A DNA stretch of 64,000 nucleotides from Alphaproteobacteria bacterium. Its GTDB lineage: Bacteria; Pseudomonadota; Alphaproteobacteria; Ferrovibrionales; Ferrovibrionaceae. Position 1 is the stretch's first letter; every line of letters starts with the position of its first letter. Below the pieces are notes generated by a model. It was given only the letters and a program-made list of their open reading frames with translations, did not search any database and was not told the origin of the DNA. This document shows, piece by piece, positions 52,547-63,642 of the stretch. The translations under genes were made by a program, and so were the position numbers. The DNA is taken from contig JAFKFH010000003.1 in NCBI GenBank assembly GCA_017307375.1, forward strand, positions 682,001 to 746,000, written 5' to 3'.

Positions 52547-54658
52547 ATGCACAGTCTTCATCCCGTCTTCGTCCCCCAGTCGGTCGCCGTCGTCGGTGCC
52601 TCCTCCGACCCCGACCGGATCGGCGGCAGGTTGCTGCGTTTCCTGATCGAATCGGGCTTTGCCGGCGCGGTCTATCCGGTCAACCGCAGCGGCGCGGCCG
52701 AGATCCAGGGCCTGCCGGCCTTCGCCAGCGTCTCCGCCATTCCCGGCAGCATCGACCAGGCGGTAATCGTGGTGCCCGAGGCGGGCGTCGAGGCCGCCTT
52801 GCGCGACAGCATCGCCAAGGGTGTCCGCTGCGTCCTCGTCCTGACCTCCGGTTTCGCCGAGATCGGGCCCGAAGGGCGCGCCCAGCAGGATCGGCTGGCG
52901 GCGATGTGCCGGGCGGCGGGCGTCCGCATGCTCGGCCCCAATTCGCTCGGCCTGCTCAATGTCGACACGCGCTATTTCGCGACATTCTCGACCGTGCTCT
53001 ACGGTCTGCAGCCAAAGCCCGGCACGATTTCGCTGGCGACGCAGAGCGGCGCGTTCGGGTCCTGTGCCTACGGCATGGCGACGCAACGCGGCCTCGGCCT
53101 CAGCAAGATCATCGCCACCGGGAACGAAGCCGACATCGACGTCGCCGAATGCATCGACTATCTGGCCGAGGATCCGCAGACGCAGGTGATCTGCGCCGCC
53201 CTCGAATCCTGCCGCGACGGCAATCGGCTGCGCGCCGCGCTGCTGAAGGCGGCGGCGGCCGGCAAGCCGGTGCTGGTGATGAAGGTCGGCCGGACCGAAG
53301 CGGGTGCGGCGGCGGCGACCACCCATACCGGGGCGCTGGCCGGCAATGACGCGATCTTCGACACCGTCTTCGCCGAATGCGGCGCCTGGCGGCCGCAATC
53401 GATCGAGGAGATGCTCGACATCGCCTATTTCTGCACCGTGACCGGGCGGCTGCCCGACGATGCCGGCATCGGCGTCGTCACCGGCTCGGGCGGTATCGGT
53501 GTGCTGATGGCCGATCATGCCAGCGAGCAGGGGCTGACCCTGCCGCCGCTGCATGACGACGGCGTCGCCGCGACCCGGGCGCTGCTGCCCTTCGCGGTCG
53601 CGGCCAACCCGCTCGACATGACCGCGCAGGTGACCTCGGTGCCGGACGGCATTCCGCGCACGATCGAGATCATGCTGTCCCATGTCGATTGCGGCACGGT
53701 CATCGCCTATCTCGCCCATATGGGCCTCGCGCCCAAGCGCTTCGAGGCGACGCGCGACCGCCTCGCCGAACTGCGGGGCCAGCATCCGGGCAAGGGCATC
53801 GTCCTGGTCATGCTGTCGGTGGCGGAAGCCAACGAAGGCCTCGAGGCCGTCGGCATCCCGGTCTTCGCCGATCCGAGCCGGGCGGTACTGGCGGTGGCCG
53901 CCGCCGCACGCATGGCCGATCGCCGCCGGCATCTGTGGCAGGCGGCCCCGGCCCCGGCGGCCCCGGCCCCGGCGGACCGAGACCCGCTCGGCGATGTCGC
54001 GACCGAGGTGGCGGCCAAGCGCGTCCTGGCCGCGGCAGGTATCCCGAGCCTCCCCGAGCGGCTGTGTGCCACGGCCGACGAGGCGGTTGCCGTTGCCGAG
54101 GTGATGGGCTTCCCCGTCGTCGCCAAGATCGCTTCGCCGGATATCCAGCATAAGACCGAGATCGGCGGTGTCATCCTGCGCATCGAGGATGCCGAGGGGC
54201 TGCGCCAGGCCTTCGCCACGCTGCTGTCGCGTGCGGCCGATCGGGCGCCGCGGGCGCGGCTGCAGGGGGTGCTGGTCACCCCGATGGCCGGCAGCGGCAT
54301 CGAGACGATCCTGGGCGTGCATGTCGATCCGACCTTCGGGCCGATGATCATGTACGGCGCCGGCGGCACGGCGGTCGAACTCTACCGCGATGTCGCTTTC
54401 GCCTCGGCGCCGGTATCGTCCGGCCAGGCCCGCAGGCTGCTCGATCGTGTCAGGTCGACGGCGCTGCTGCGCAGCTGGCGCGGGGCGCCCGCCGCCGACG
54501 AAGCCGCGCTGGTCGATGCGATCTGCAGCCTGTCGGCCTTTGCCATGCGCCATGCCGAGGCGATCGACAGCGTCGACATCAATCCGCTGCTGGTCCGCCG
54601 CCAGGGTGTCGCCTGTCTCGACGCGGTAATCACCCCCAGGCGCGCGGGAGAAGCCTGA
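52547..54658 (+). CDS. ADP-forming acyl-CoA synthetase (acetate-CoA ligase family)
   Basis: A 703-residue fusion of CoA-binding (1-130), succinyl-CoA ligase-like and ATP-grasp (about 480-700) domains. The catalytic phospho-His site is TTHTGALAG (His260), and the C-terminal part carries HKTEIGGVILRI. This enzyme class makes acyl-CoA from a carboxylate with ATP to ADP and phosphate, or runs in reverse. A separate AMP-forming ligase follows two genes later, so the operon may activate two different acids. It ends in TGATG overlap with the SnoaL-like gene. Confidence 0.9.
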   Translation: MHSLHPVFVPQSVAVVGASSDPDRIGGRLLRFLIESGFAGAVYPVNRSGAAEIQGLPAFASVSAIPGSIDQAVIVVPEAGVEAALRDSIAKGVRCVLVLTSGFAEIGPEGRAQQDRLAAMCRAAGVRMLGPNSLGLLNVDTRYFATFSTVLYGLQPKPGTISLATQSGAFGSCAYGMATQRGLGLSKIIATGNEADIDVAECIDYLAEDPQTQVICAALESCRDGNRLRAALLKAAAAGKPVLVMKVGRTEAGAAAATTHTGALAGNDAIFDTVFAECGAWRPQSIEEMLDIAYFCTVTGRLPDDAGIGVVTGSGGIGVLMADHASEQGLTLPPLHDDGVAATRALLPFAVAANPLDMTAQVTSVPDGIPRTIEIMLSHVDCGTVIAYLAHMGLAPKRFEATRDRLAELRGQHPGKGIVLVMLSVAEANEGLEAVGIPVFADPSRAVLAVAAAARMADRRRHLWQAAPAPAAPAPADRDPLGDVATEVAAKRVLAAAGIPSLPERLCATADEAVAVAEVMGFPVVAKIASPDIQHKTEIGGVILRIEDAEGLRQAFATLLSRAADRAPRARLQGVLVTPMAGSGIETILGVHVDPTFGPMIMYGAGGTAVELYRDVAFASAPVSSGQARRLLDRVRSTALLRSWRGAPAADEAALVDAICSLSAFAMRHAEAIDSVDINPLLVRRQGVACLDAVITPRRAGEA

Positions 54659-55182
54659 TGCAACCCGATCTGCAGACCCTCGCCGACCGCGAGGCCATTC
54701 GCGACTGCCTCTATCGCTATTGCCGGGGCATCGACCGGCTGGACGAAGACGCGCTGCGCTCGGCCTACTGGCCCGACGCGACCGACTGCCACGGCGCCTA
54801 TCAGGGCAGCGCCGCCGGTTTCATCGACGATGCGCTGGTCAAGCTGCAGGCCGCCGGCCGCATGGTGCACCAGCTGGGCAACATCCTGATCGAGCTGAAG
54901 GGCGACGAGGCCGCGGTCGAAAGCTATTTCATCGCTTTCCAGGAGGGGCGCGATGCGACCGGCCAGGCGGTCGAAACCCTGCTGTGCGGCCGCTATGCAG
55001 ACCGCTTCGAGCGCCGGGGCTGGGAATGGCGGATCGCGGCGCGGATCGTCGTCTACGACTGGCAGCGCCAGATGCCGCTGCCCGACGGGCTCGCGGCTGC
55101 CAGCTTCGGCCTTCGCCAGCCCACCGGCGGTCGCAAGCCCGACGACCCGATCTATCGCGTGATCGCCTCGCTGCGGGGCTGA
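54658..55182 (+). CDS. SnoaL-like/NTF2-fold protein
   Basis: A 174-residue protein of the nuclear transport factor 2 fold. The N-terminal helix ADREAIRDCLYRYCRGIDRLD and the WPDATDCHGAYQGS region match the SnoaL-like group found as small isomerases, cyclases or dehydratases. Such proteins often appear in steroid and aromatic catabolic operons without an assigned role. The ATG shares one base with the previous stop. The reaction is unknown. Confidence 0.83.
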   Translation: MQPDLQTLADREAIRDCLYRYCRGIDRLDEDALRSAYWPDATDCHGAYQGSAAGFIDDALVKLQAAGRMVHQLGNILIELKGDEAAVESYFIAFQEGRDATGQAVETLLCGRYADRFERRGWEWRIAARIVVYDWQRQMPLPDGLAAASFGLRQPTGGRKPDDPIYRVIASLRG

Positions 55183-55193
55183 AAGGACGCCGC

Positions 55194-56846
<1,653 letters not shown>

Positions 56847-56852
56847 CTTGCC

Positions 56853-57755
56853 ATGCGGATCGACATCGTCACGCCGGATCGCGACGAGCTGGGCGAATCC
56901 CCGGTCTGGGACGGGCGGACCGGCCGGCTGTTCCGGATCGATTCGCGCCGGCACCTGGTGCGGGCCTGCCGTCCGGACGGCAGCGGCGGCGAGGCCTGGA
57001 CGCTGCCGGGCGAAATCGGCTCGATCGCCTTGTGCGACAGCGGCCGGCTGCTCGTCGCGCTGGAGGCGACGATCGGCTTCCTCGATCTCGGCAGCGGCGG
57101 CTTTGCCCCGCTGGCGACGATCGCCCATCAGGCCGAACGGATGCGCCTGAACGACGGCCGGGTCGACCGGGCCGGCCGGTTCTGCGTCGGCTCGCTGGTT
57201 CTGGGCCGTCGCGAGCCGCTCGGTCGTTTCTACCGGCTCGACGCCGATGGCGGCATCGCCGAACTCGACCAGGGATTCTGCACCGCCAATACCACCTGTT
57301 TCAGCCCCGACGGCCGATGGATGTACTGCGCCGACAGCCATGCCGGCGAGATCTGGCGCTATGCCTATGACGGTGCCGACGGCCGTGTCGGTCCCCGCGA
57401 AGTGTTCGTCGATCGTGTCGCTCTCGGCGGGGCGCCGGACGGGGCCACCGTCGATGCCGCCGGCTTCCTCTGGGTCGCGCTGGTCCTCTCAGGTGAACTG
57501 GCCCGGATTTCGCCCGATGGCGTCGTCGAGCGCCGGATAAGCCTGCCGGTCCCCTATCCGAGCTGCCCGTGCATCGGCGGGGACGATCTCGACACGATCT
57601 ACGTCACGACGATCCGCAACAGCGGCAATGCACTGAAGAGCGACCATCAGGATAGCGGCGCGCTGCTGGCCATTCGCGGCGCCGGCGTCGTCGGCCTGCC
57701 CGAGATGCGCTTCGCCGACGCCGCGCTCGCGACAAATCGAGGAGGAAAGCAATGA
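56853..57755 (+). CDS. SMP-30/gluconolactonase-family protein
   Basis: A 300-residue beta-propeller protein. Metal ligands by family pattern are Glu15 (LGESPVWD), Asn146 (TANTTCF) and Asp196 (GAPDGATVD), with Asn100 in LNDGRVDRAGRF as substrate residue. Family members are Ca or Zn lactonases. In a cluster with a Baeyer-Villiger-type enzyme, opening of the lactone product is the simplest role. The stop overlaps the next SDR start as ATGA. Confidence 0.88.
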   Translation: MRIDIVTPDRDELGESPVWDGRTGRLFRIDSRRHLVRACRPDGSGGEAWTLPGEIGSIALCDSGRLLVALEATIGFLDLGSGGFAPLATIAHQAERMRLNDGRVDRAGRFCVGSLVLGRREPLGRFYRLDADGGIAELDQGFCTANTTCFSPDGRWMYCADSHAGEIWRYAYDGADGRVGPREVFVDRVALGGAPDGATVDAAGFLWVALVLSGELARISPDGVVERRISLPVPYPSCPCIGGDDLDTIYVTTIRNSGNALKSDHQDSGALLAIRGAGVVGLPEMRFADAALATNRGGKQ

Positions 57756-58504
57756 GCAAGCGTTTCGAAAGCCGCGTCGCGCTGGTGACCGGCGGCGCCC
57801 GCGGTATCGGCCGCGGCGTGGTCGAGCGGCTGGCCGCCGAGGGTGCGGCGGTCGGCATCGTCGATCTGCGCCACGATCTGGCCCAGGCGGCGGCCGACGC
57901 GGTGATCGAGGCCGGCGGCCGTGCCCTAGCCTTCGGCGGCGACGTCTCGAAGCGGGAAACCCTGGCCACCGCGGCCGTGACGCTGAAGGAGCAGTTCGGC
58001 AGCCTGGACATCCTGGTCAGCAATGCGATGTGGGTCCGCTATGGGCCGATCGCCGAACTGACCGAGGAAACGGTGCAGCGCATGGTCGGTACCGGCTTCA
58101 TGTCGGTGGTCTGGGGTATCCAGGTCGGGGCCGAGCACATGACGGCCGGCGGCAGCATCGTCAACATCGCCTCGGCGGCCGCCTTCCTCGGCATCCCGCA
58201 GGCGATGATCTATTGCGGCGTCAAATCCGGCGTGCTGGGCCTGACCCGTTCGGCGGCGACCGACCTGGGGCCGCGCGGCATCCGCGTCAACGCGGTGGCG
58301 CCGGGATCGGTCGAGACCGAGGGCGTCCGCATCAACGTCGACCCGGAGATGGTGAAGCTCAGGATCGCCAAGACGCCGATGCGGCGGCTGGGCCAGGTCG
58401 ACGACATCGCCGCCGCCGTCTGCTACCTCGCCTCGTCGGACAGTTCCTGGGTCACCGGCGAATGCATCAAGGTCGACGGTGGCGTCACCCACGCCTTCCT
58501 CTGA
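57752..58504 (+). CDS. SDR oxidoreductase 1 of the catabolic island
   Basis: A 250-residue short-chain dehydrogenase with TGGARGIG near residues 13-20, and active-site YCGVK instead of the more common YxASK. The final VDGGVTHAFL is typical. The NNAG motif is altered to SNAM. It may interconvert an alcohol and ketone in the pathway, upstream of the Baeyer-Villiger step or on the hydroxy-acid. Start overlaps the lactonase stop. Confidence 0.88.
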   Translation: MSKRFESRVALVTGGARGIGRGVVERLAAEGAAVGIVDLRHDLAQAAADAVIEAGGRALAFGGDVSKRETLATAAVTLKEQFGSLDILVSNAMWVRYGPIAELTEETVQRMVGTGFMSVVWGIQVGAEHMTAGGSIVNIASAAAFLGIPQAMIYCGVKSGVLGLTRSAATDLGPRGIRVNAVAPGSVETEGVRINVDPEMVKLRIAKTPMRRLGQVDDIAAAVCYLASSDSSWVTGECIKVDGGVTHAFL

Positions 58505-58517
58505 CGCGGAGACGACG

Positions 58518-59273
58518 ATGACGGGATTGCTGCAGGACAAGCTTGCCCTGGTCTCGGGCGCGGCAAGCGGCATCGGCCGCGCGATCTGCGTTGCCTATGC
58601 AGGCCAGGGCGCGTCGGTCATCGTCACCGACCGCGATGGCGCGGCCTGTGCCGAGACCCTGGCCGCGGTGCAGGCGGCCGGCGGCAGGGCCTGGGCCTTC
58701 GGCCTGGACGTGACGGATGCGGATGCCGCCCGGGTGCTGGCCGCGCGGGTCGAAGCCGAGATCGGGCCGATCGACATTCTGGTCAACAATGCCGGGGTGA
58801 TCCTGCGCGGCGAGATCGACGGGCCGGATGCCCCGGCGATGGTGCGCAAGGCGATGGACGTGAATTTCCACGGCACCTTCAACCTGATCCACGCCTGGCT
58901 GCCGGCACTGCGCCGGACGCGCGGCTGCATCGTCAATATCGCCTCGGGTGCCGCCTTTCTCGGTCAGCCGCGCGCGCCCGGCTATTCGGCATCGAAGGGC
59001 GCGGTCAAGATGCTGACCCAGTCGATGGCCGCCGACCTGGGACCGGACGGCATCCGCGTCAATGCGGTCGCCCCCGGCGTCATCGTCACGCCGATGACCG
59101 ATGTGACGCGCGCCGACCCTGAGCGGCTGCAGCGCTTCATGGCGCGGATTCCGTCGGGTCGCCTCGGCCAGCCCGACGAGATCGCGGGTGCCGCCGTGTT
59201 CCTGGCGAGCGGCCTGGCAAGCTATGTCAACGGCGCCACCCTGCCCGTGGACGGCGGCATTCTCGCCGTCTGA
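58518..59273 (+). CDS. SDR oxidoreductase 2 of the catabolic island
   Basis: A 251-residue classical SDR with cofactor motif SGAASGIG, NNAG intact, active-site YSASK and PVDGGILAV at the end. It resembles 3-oxoacyl-ACP reductase/FabG-like enzymes. The start at 58518 follows GCGGAGACGACG. With SDR 1 it gives the island two oxidoreductases, suitable for sequential alcohol oxidations. It is the last gene before a long bidirectional hairpin. Confidence 0.88.
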   Translation: MTGLLQDKLALVSGAASGIGRAICVAYAGQGASVIVTDRDGAACAETLAAVQAAGGRAWAFGLDVTDADAARVLAARVEAEIGPIDILVNNAGVILRGEIDGPDAPAMVRKAMDVNFHGTFNLIHAWLPALRRTRGCIVNIASGAAFLGQPRAPGYSASKGAVKMLTQSMAADLGPDGIRVNAVAPGVIVTPMTDVTRADPERLQRFMARIPSGRLGQPDEIAGAAVFLASGLASYVNGATLPVDGGILAV

Positions 59274-59287
59274 ACCGACGGCTGTTT

Positions 59288-59315
59288 CCGGCGCGGGCCG
59301 CCAGGCCCGCGCCGG
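59288..59315. terminator. Bidirectional hairpin between convergent genes
   Basis: A perfect 12-bp GC stem (CCGGCGCGGGCC at 59288-59299 and GGCCCGCGCCGG at 59304-59315) with a GCCA loop. It separates the rightward SDR operon from the leftward binding-protein gene. There is no long U-run, but stem strength and position make a terminator the simplest reading. Confidence 0.6.
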
Positions 59316-59329
59316 TAGTCTCGTTCTGC

Positions 59330-60592
59330 TCAGCTCTTGATGAAGCTGCAGCCGCCTTCGGCGAGCGGCCGGAAGGCCTGTTCCGGCGGGATCTCGCCCT
59401 TGATGGTGTAGAGATCGTTCGGGTATTTCGACTGCGCCGGCGACTTCACCTGGGCCAGGTAGACCGGACGCATCGTCTGGCCATCCTCGCGGATGCGGAC
59501 GTTCTTCATCGAGAAGTCGTTGATCGGCATCGACTTCATCTTGGCCACCACCGCCGCGCCGTCGTCGGTGCCGGCGGCTTCGACCGCCCTCAGGTAATGC
59601 AGCGCCGCGCTGTAGTTGCCGGCCATGATGTAGGTCGGCACGACGCCCTTGTTGCGCTCCATGAAGCGCTTGGCCCAGGCGCGGGTCTCGTCGTTCATGT
59701 CCCAGTAGAACGGATCGGTGATCTGCAGGCCCTGCGCCACCTCGAGCCCCATGGCGCCGACGCTGTTGATCGTCATGCCGAACACGCCGATCGACTGCCC
59801 GCCCTTGGCGATCTGGAACTCGGCCGCCTGCTTCAGCGCGTTGTTCAGGTCGGCGCCGGCGTTCAGCACGATGATCGCCTGCGCCTTGCTGGCCTGGGCC
59901 TGCAGCAGGAACGACGAGAAATCGGTCGCGCCCAGCGGGTGCTTGACCGAGCCGACGACCTTGCCGCCGCCGGCTTCGACGAACTTGGTGGCCTCGGCCT
60001 GCAGGGCGGCGCCGAAGGCATAGTCGACGGTGATGAAATAGAAGCTCTTGATCCCCTGGCTCAGCAGGCTCTGCACCCCGGCCTTCGGGATCGAGTAGGT
60101 GTCGACCAGGAACTGGATGGTCATCGGCGAGCAGGCCTTGCCGGTCAGGTCGGCCGTGGTCGTGCCGGCGATCAGATAGGGCTTGCCCGCCTGCTGCATC
60201 AATCCGGCCACGCTCAGCGCGATCGACGAGGCCGAGCCGCCGATGATGGCGTCGACCTTGTCGCGGTCGATCCATTGCCGGGCGATGTTGGTGCCGACGT
60301 CGGGCTTGTTCTGGTCGTCGGCCGAGATGACCTCGACCGGCTTGCCCAGCACCTTGCCGCCGAAATCCTCGACTGCCATGCGCGCGCCGAGCAGCGAGCC
60401 CGGCCCGCCATTGGCCGCGTAGGGACCGTTCATGTCGGCCATGACGCCGATGCGGACGACATCGTCGGAGACCTGGGCCCGCGCCGCCCCGGCGCTGAGC
60501 GGGACCAGCAGGGCCAGGCCGGCCACGGCGGTGGCCTTGGCGACATGATGGATGGCTGCGTCGATGCCGACGCTGTTGCGGGCGCGTTTCAC
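59330..60592 (-). CDS. Periplasmic ligand-binding protein of branched-chain amino acid ABC type
   Basis: A 420-residue LivK-like (type I fold) binding protein. A signal region at residues 1-39 ends AGAARAQ, followed by VVRIGVMADMNGPYAANGGPGSLLGARMAVEDFGG, the usual N-terminal lobe. No permease or ATPase genes accompany it, which is atypical. A TetR operator copy lies 78 bases upstream, so it is co-regulated with the catabolic island and probably binds the growth substrate or an intermediate. Confidence 0.9.
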   Translation of the reverse strand: MKRARNSVGIDAAIHHVAKATAVAGLALLVPLSAGAARAQVSDDVVRIGVMADMNGPYAANGGPGSLLGARMAVEDFGGKVLGKPVEVISADDQNKPDVGTNIARQWIDRDKVDAIIGGSASSIALSVAGLMQQAGKPYLIAGTTTADLTGKACSPMTIQFLVDTYSIPKAGVQSLLSQGIKSFYFITVDYAFGAALQAEATKFVEAGGGKVVGSVKHPLGATDFSSFLLQAQASKAQAIIVLNAGADLNNALKQAAEFQIAKGGQSIGVFGMTINSVGAMGLEVAQGLQITDPFYWDMNDETRAWAKRFMERNKGVVPTYIMAGNYSAALHYLRAVEAAGTDDGAAVVAKMKSMPINDFSMKNVRIREDGQTMRPVYLAQVKSPAQSKYPNDLYTIKGEIPPEQAFRPLAEGGCSFIKS

Positions 60593-60669
60593 GACCTTTT
60601 TCTCTCCCTAGCTCGCGCTTTCGTTCTGCGGATTCTACCGACCGCATCACCGTCGTTCGGCTGCAAATT

Positions 60670-60687
60670 TTACATGCCGGCCGGTAA
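60670..60687. promoter_or_regulatory. TetR operator copy 4 (upstream of binding-protein gene)
   Basis: TTACATGCCGGCCGGTAA, same 8-base spacer with one changed arm base (TTACA), followed by GTA. It marks the right-hand edge of the regulon, 78 bases before the leftward binding-protein gene and 109 bases before the rightward DCC-family gene. Confidence 0.75.
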
Positions 60688-60795
60688 GTAAAATCGACGC
60701 TAACATCGCCTTCCGGCGTTCACAAGGGCAATTTCGCGGACTGTGGCGGCGTCGCCCCGGCTGATCCAGCGACATCGGGCAACCGTATTCCGACG

Positions 60796-61209
60796 GTGAA
60801 CGCCAACACGCCTGCCTCCGCCGCACCGGACGCTCCCGTCGTCGTTTTCTACGACGGCGCCTGCCCGCTTTGCCGGGCGGAAATCGATGTCTATCGCGCG
60901 GCCGATGTCTGCGGCCGGGCCGCGTTCGTCGATGTCTCCCAGGCCGCGCCGCCCCTGCCGTCCGGCCTCGACCAGGACGCGGCGCTGGCGCGCTTCCATG
61001 TTCTCGACGCCGATGGTCGCTTGCGTTCCGGGGCGGCAGGCTTCGTCGCGTTGTGGCGGCAGTTGCCGGGCTGGCGCTGGCTTGCCCGCCTCGCCGCGTT
61101 GCCGGGCGTCAGGATGCTGCTGGAATACGGCTATCGCCTGTTCCTGCCCTGCCGGCCGGCGCTGGTGCGCCTCTACACCCGCCTGGCCCGCCGGCGCGGC
61201 CATGGCTGA
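60796..61209 (+). CDS. DCC-family thiol-disulfide oxidoreductase-like protein (DUF393)
   Basis: A 137-residue protein with the family signature FYDGACPLC (residues 18-26) and a following helical region with GYRLFLPCRP. The DxxCxxC motif gives the family name; members resemble thioredoxin folds, but a physiological role is not established. The start is GTG 60796. The stop overlaps the next SDR gene. It heads a four-gene group ending in the photolyase. Confidence 0.82.
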   Translation: MNANTPASAAPDAPVVVFYDGACPLCRAEIDVYRAADVCGRAAFVDVSQAAPPLPSGLDQDAALARFHVLDADGRLRSGAAGFVALWRQLPGWRWLARLAALPGVRMLLEYGYRLFLPCRPALVRLYTRLARRRGHG

Positions 61210-61921
61210 GGCAGTCGGCCTGAAGTCGTTTGCGCCGGGCGGCGTCGCCGCGGTCTTCGGCGCGTCCGGCGGTATCGGGCGGGCGCTCGTCGCGACGCTT
61301 GTTGCCGGCGGACGTTTCGGCGCCGTGCTCGCCTTCGGCCGCCGTGAGGGGCTGCCCTTCGATCTCGCCGATGAAGCGTCGATTGCCGCTGCCGCCGCGA
61401 AGGTCGCGGCGGCCGGCGATGTTCGGCTGGCGATCGACGCCACCGGCTTGCTGCACCATGCCGGTACCGGGCCGGAAAAGACCTGGCGCGATCTCGACGC
61501 CGCACGGCTGGCCGAAGCCTTTGCCGTCAATGCGATCGGCCCGGCCCTGCTGATGAAGCACCTGCTGCCGCATCTGCCGCGGACCGGCAAGGCGGTGTTT
61601 GCCACCTTGTCGGCCCGGGTCGGGTCGATCGGCGACAATCGCCTGGGCGGCTGGTACGGCTATCGCGCTTCCAAGGCCGCCTTGAACCAGTTCGTGCGAA
61701 CCGCCGCGGTCGAACTGGCCCGGCGGGCGCCGCAGGCGATCTGCGTCGCCCTGCATCCCGGCACGGTAGCGACGCCGTTGTCGGCGCCCTTCACCAGGCC
61801 CGACCAGGACGTCCATGCGCCCGGGCAGGCCGCCCGGCATCTGCTCGACGTCATCGACGGACTCGGCCCCGAAGCCAGCGGCGGCTTCTTCGACTGGCGG
61901 GGAGACCCGGTTCCATGGTGA
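61202..61921 (+). CDS. SDR family protein (CsgA-like)
   Basis: A 239-residue SDR with cofactor motif FGASGGIG (residues 19-26) and active site [13 protein letters not shown]. It resembles the Rossmann proteins often found next to photolyase genes in proteobacteria, commonly annotated as CsgA or cell-cell signalling SDRs. The ATG lies inside the DCC gene end. It is followed by DUF2256 and photolyase genes, an arrangement conserved elsewhere. Confidence 0.87.
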   Translation: MAEAVGLKSFAPGGVAAVFGASGGIGRALVATLVAGGRFGAVLAFGRREGLPFDLADEASIAAAAAKVAAAGDVRLAIDATGLLHHAGTGPEKTWRDLDAARLAEAFAVNAIGPALLMKHLLPHLPRTGKAVFATLSARVGSIGDNRLGGWYGYRASKAALNQFVRTAAVELARRAPQAICVALHPGTVATPLSAPFTRPDQDVHAPGQAARHLLDVIDGLGPEASGGFFDWRGDPVPW

Positions 61922-61925
61922 TCCG

Positions 61926-62096
61926 ATGAGCCGCATGCGGCGGAAGGCCGATCTGCCGACCAAGACCTGCGGCGCCTGCGGTCGGCCGTTTACCTGGCGG
62001 CGCAAATGGGCGCGCGACTGGGACTCGGTCAGGTTCTGTTCCGAACGCTGCCGCAATGCCCGCGGCGCTGCCGCGACGCGATCGGGCAGCGCCTGA
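61926..62096 (+). CDS. DUF2256 zinc-ribbon-like small protein
   Basis: A 56-residue basic protein with two Cys pairs (CGACGRPF and FCSERC) and [10 protein letters not shown] between them, matching DUF2256. Such peptides are regularly encoded next to photolyase or cryptochrome genes; the function is unknown, though metal binding is expected. Start ATG 61926 follows the SDR stop by four bases, and the photolyase starts two bases after its stop. Confidence 0.85.
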   Translation: MSRMRRKADLPTKTCGACGRPFTWRRKWARDWDSVRFCSERCRNARGAAATRSGSA

Positions 62097-62097
62097 C

Positions 62098-63630
62098 ATG
62101 GGTATGCTGCGTCTCGTTCTCGGCGACCAGTTGACGGCCGGGATGTCGTCGCTGGCCGACATCGATCCGGCCGCCGACGTCGTGCTGATGGTCGAGGTGA
62201 CGGAGGAAGCGACCTACGTTGCCCACCACAAGCAGAAGATCGTCCTGGTGCTGTCGGCGATGCGCCACTTCGCCGACGAACTGCGCCGGCGCGGGATCAT
62301 GGTCGACTATGTGGCGCTCGACGATCCCGCCAATACCGGCAGCTTCGACGGCGAGGTGGGGCGCGCCATCGCCCGTCACCGGCCGGCCGGTCTGATCGCG
62401 ACGGAGCCGGGGGAGTGGCGGGTGCAACAGATGATGGCCGGCTGGGCCACCGCCTTCGGCCTGCCCGTCGACATCAGGACCGACGACCGGTTCTTTGCCA
62501 GCCGTGACCGTTTCCGGTGCTGGGCGCAGGGGCGGCGCGGCTGGCGGATGGAACATTTCTATCGCGAGATGCGGCGCGAGCATGGCCTGCTGATGGACGG
62601 GGACGAGCCGGTGGGCGGGCGCTGGAACTTCGATGCCGAGAATCGCAAACGGTTGCCGGCGGGCATGTTCCTGCCGCGCCGCCGACGCTTTCCGCCCGAT
62701 ACCGTCACTGCCGCGGTCATCGCGCTGGTCGAGGATCGTTTTCCCAGCCGTTTCGGTACGACCGGGGATTTCGGCTGGCCGGTGACACGGGCCGACGCGC
62801 TGGCGGCACTCGACGATTTTCTCGGCTCGGCCCTGGCGCGTTTCGGCGACTACCAGGACGCGATGGCCGCGGATTCGCCCTTCCTCTACCACTCGCTGCT
62901 GGCGCCGGCGCTCAATCTCGGCCTGCTCGGGCCGCGCGAGGTCTGTCGCGCGGCCGAGGCTGCCTGGCGCGACGGCCGCGCACCCCTCAATGCGGTCGAG
63001 GGTTTCGTGCGGCAGATCCTCGGCTGGCGCGAATATGTGCGCGGCATCTACTGGACGCTGATGCCCGGCTATGCCGAGGTCAATGCGCTGGGGGCCGGCC
63101 GACCGTTGCCTGCGTTCTACTGGACCGGCGAAACCCGGATGCGCTGCCTGCGCGAGGCTGTCGCCACCACCCGGCGGCATGCCTATTCGCATCATATCCA
63201 GCGCCTGATGGTGACGGGAAACTTCGCCCTGCTCGCCGGCATCGCGCCCCGCGAGATCGAGCGCTGGTACCTCGCGGTCTATGCCGATGCCGTCGAATGG
63301 GTCGAGATGCCCAATACCCTCGGCATGGCAGTCTTCGCCGATGGCGGCCGCATGGCGTCGAAGCCCTATGCCGCGTCGGGCGCCTATATCGACCGCATGT
63401 CCGATTTCTGCGACGGCTGCGCCTATGACGTCCGGCAGAAATCGGGGCCGCGCGCCTGTCCGTTCAACTATCTCTACTGGGCCTTCCTGATCCGCAACCG
63501 GCCCGCGCTCGCCGGCAATGCCCGGCTGGCCATGCCCTACCGCACCCTCGACCGCTGGAGCGAGGCGGCGCGCCAGCGCTGCCTCGACGAAGCCGAGGCC
63601 TTCCTGGGCACGCTAGCCGGCGGGGACTAG
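62098..63630 (+). CDS. phrB: Iron-sulfur (6-4) photolyase, PhrB-type
   Basis: A 510-residue protein of the FeS bacterial cryptochrome/photolyase class. The four cluster cysteines fall at 350, 438, 441 and 454 (MRCLRE, CDGCAYD, RACPFNY), the numbering reported for Agrobacterium PhrB. The N-terminal antenna domain opens MGMLRLVLGDQL, and AYSHHIQRLMVTGNF holds active-site histidines. It should repair (6-4) photoproducts using FAD, a lumazine antenna and light. It is preceded by its usual DUF2256 and SDR neighbours. Confidence 0.92.
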   Translation: MGMLRLVLGDQLTAGMSSLADIDPAADVVLMVEVTEEATYVAHHKQKIVLVLSAMRHFADELRRRGIMVDYVALDDPANTGSFDGEVGRAIARHRPAGLIATEPGEWRVQQMMAGWATAFGLPVDIRTDDRFFASRDRFRCWAQGRRGWRMEHFYREMRREHGLLMDGDEPVGGRWNFDAENRKRLPAGMFLPRRRRFPPDTVTAAVIALVEDRFPSRFGTTGDFGWPVTRADALAALDDFLGSALARFGDYQDAMAADSPFLYHSLLAPALNLGLLGPREVCRAAEAAWRDGRAPLNAVEGFVRQILGWREYVRGIYWTLMPGYAEVNALGAGRPLPAFYWTGETRMRCLREAVATTRRHAYSHHIQRLMVTGNFALLAGIAPREIERWYLAVYADAVEWVEMPNTLGMAVFADGGRMASKPYAASGAYIDRMSDFCDGCAYDVRQKSGPRACPFNYLYWAFLIRNRPALAGNARLAMPYRTLDRWSEAARQRCLDEAEAFLGTLAGGD

Positions 63631-63642
63631 GCCGGGTCTCGA

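Noticed and set aside
52028-54553. 841-residue minus-strand frame opposite the ADP-forming ligase
   Set aside because: It is rich in His/Arg/Asp/Gly with no domain and is antisense to a clear ligase gene.
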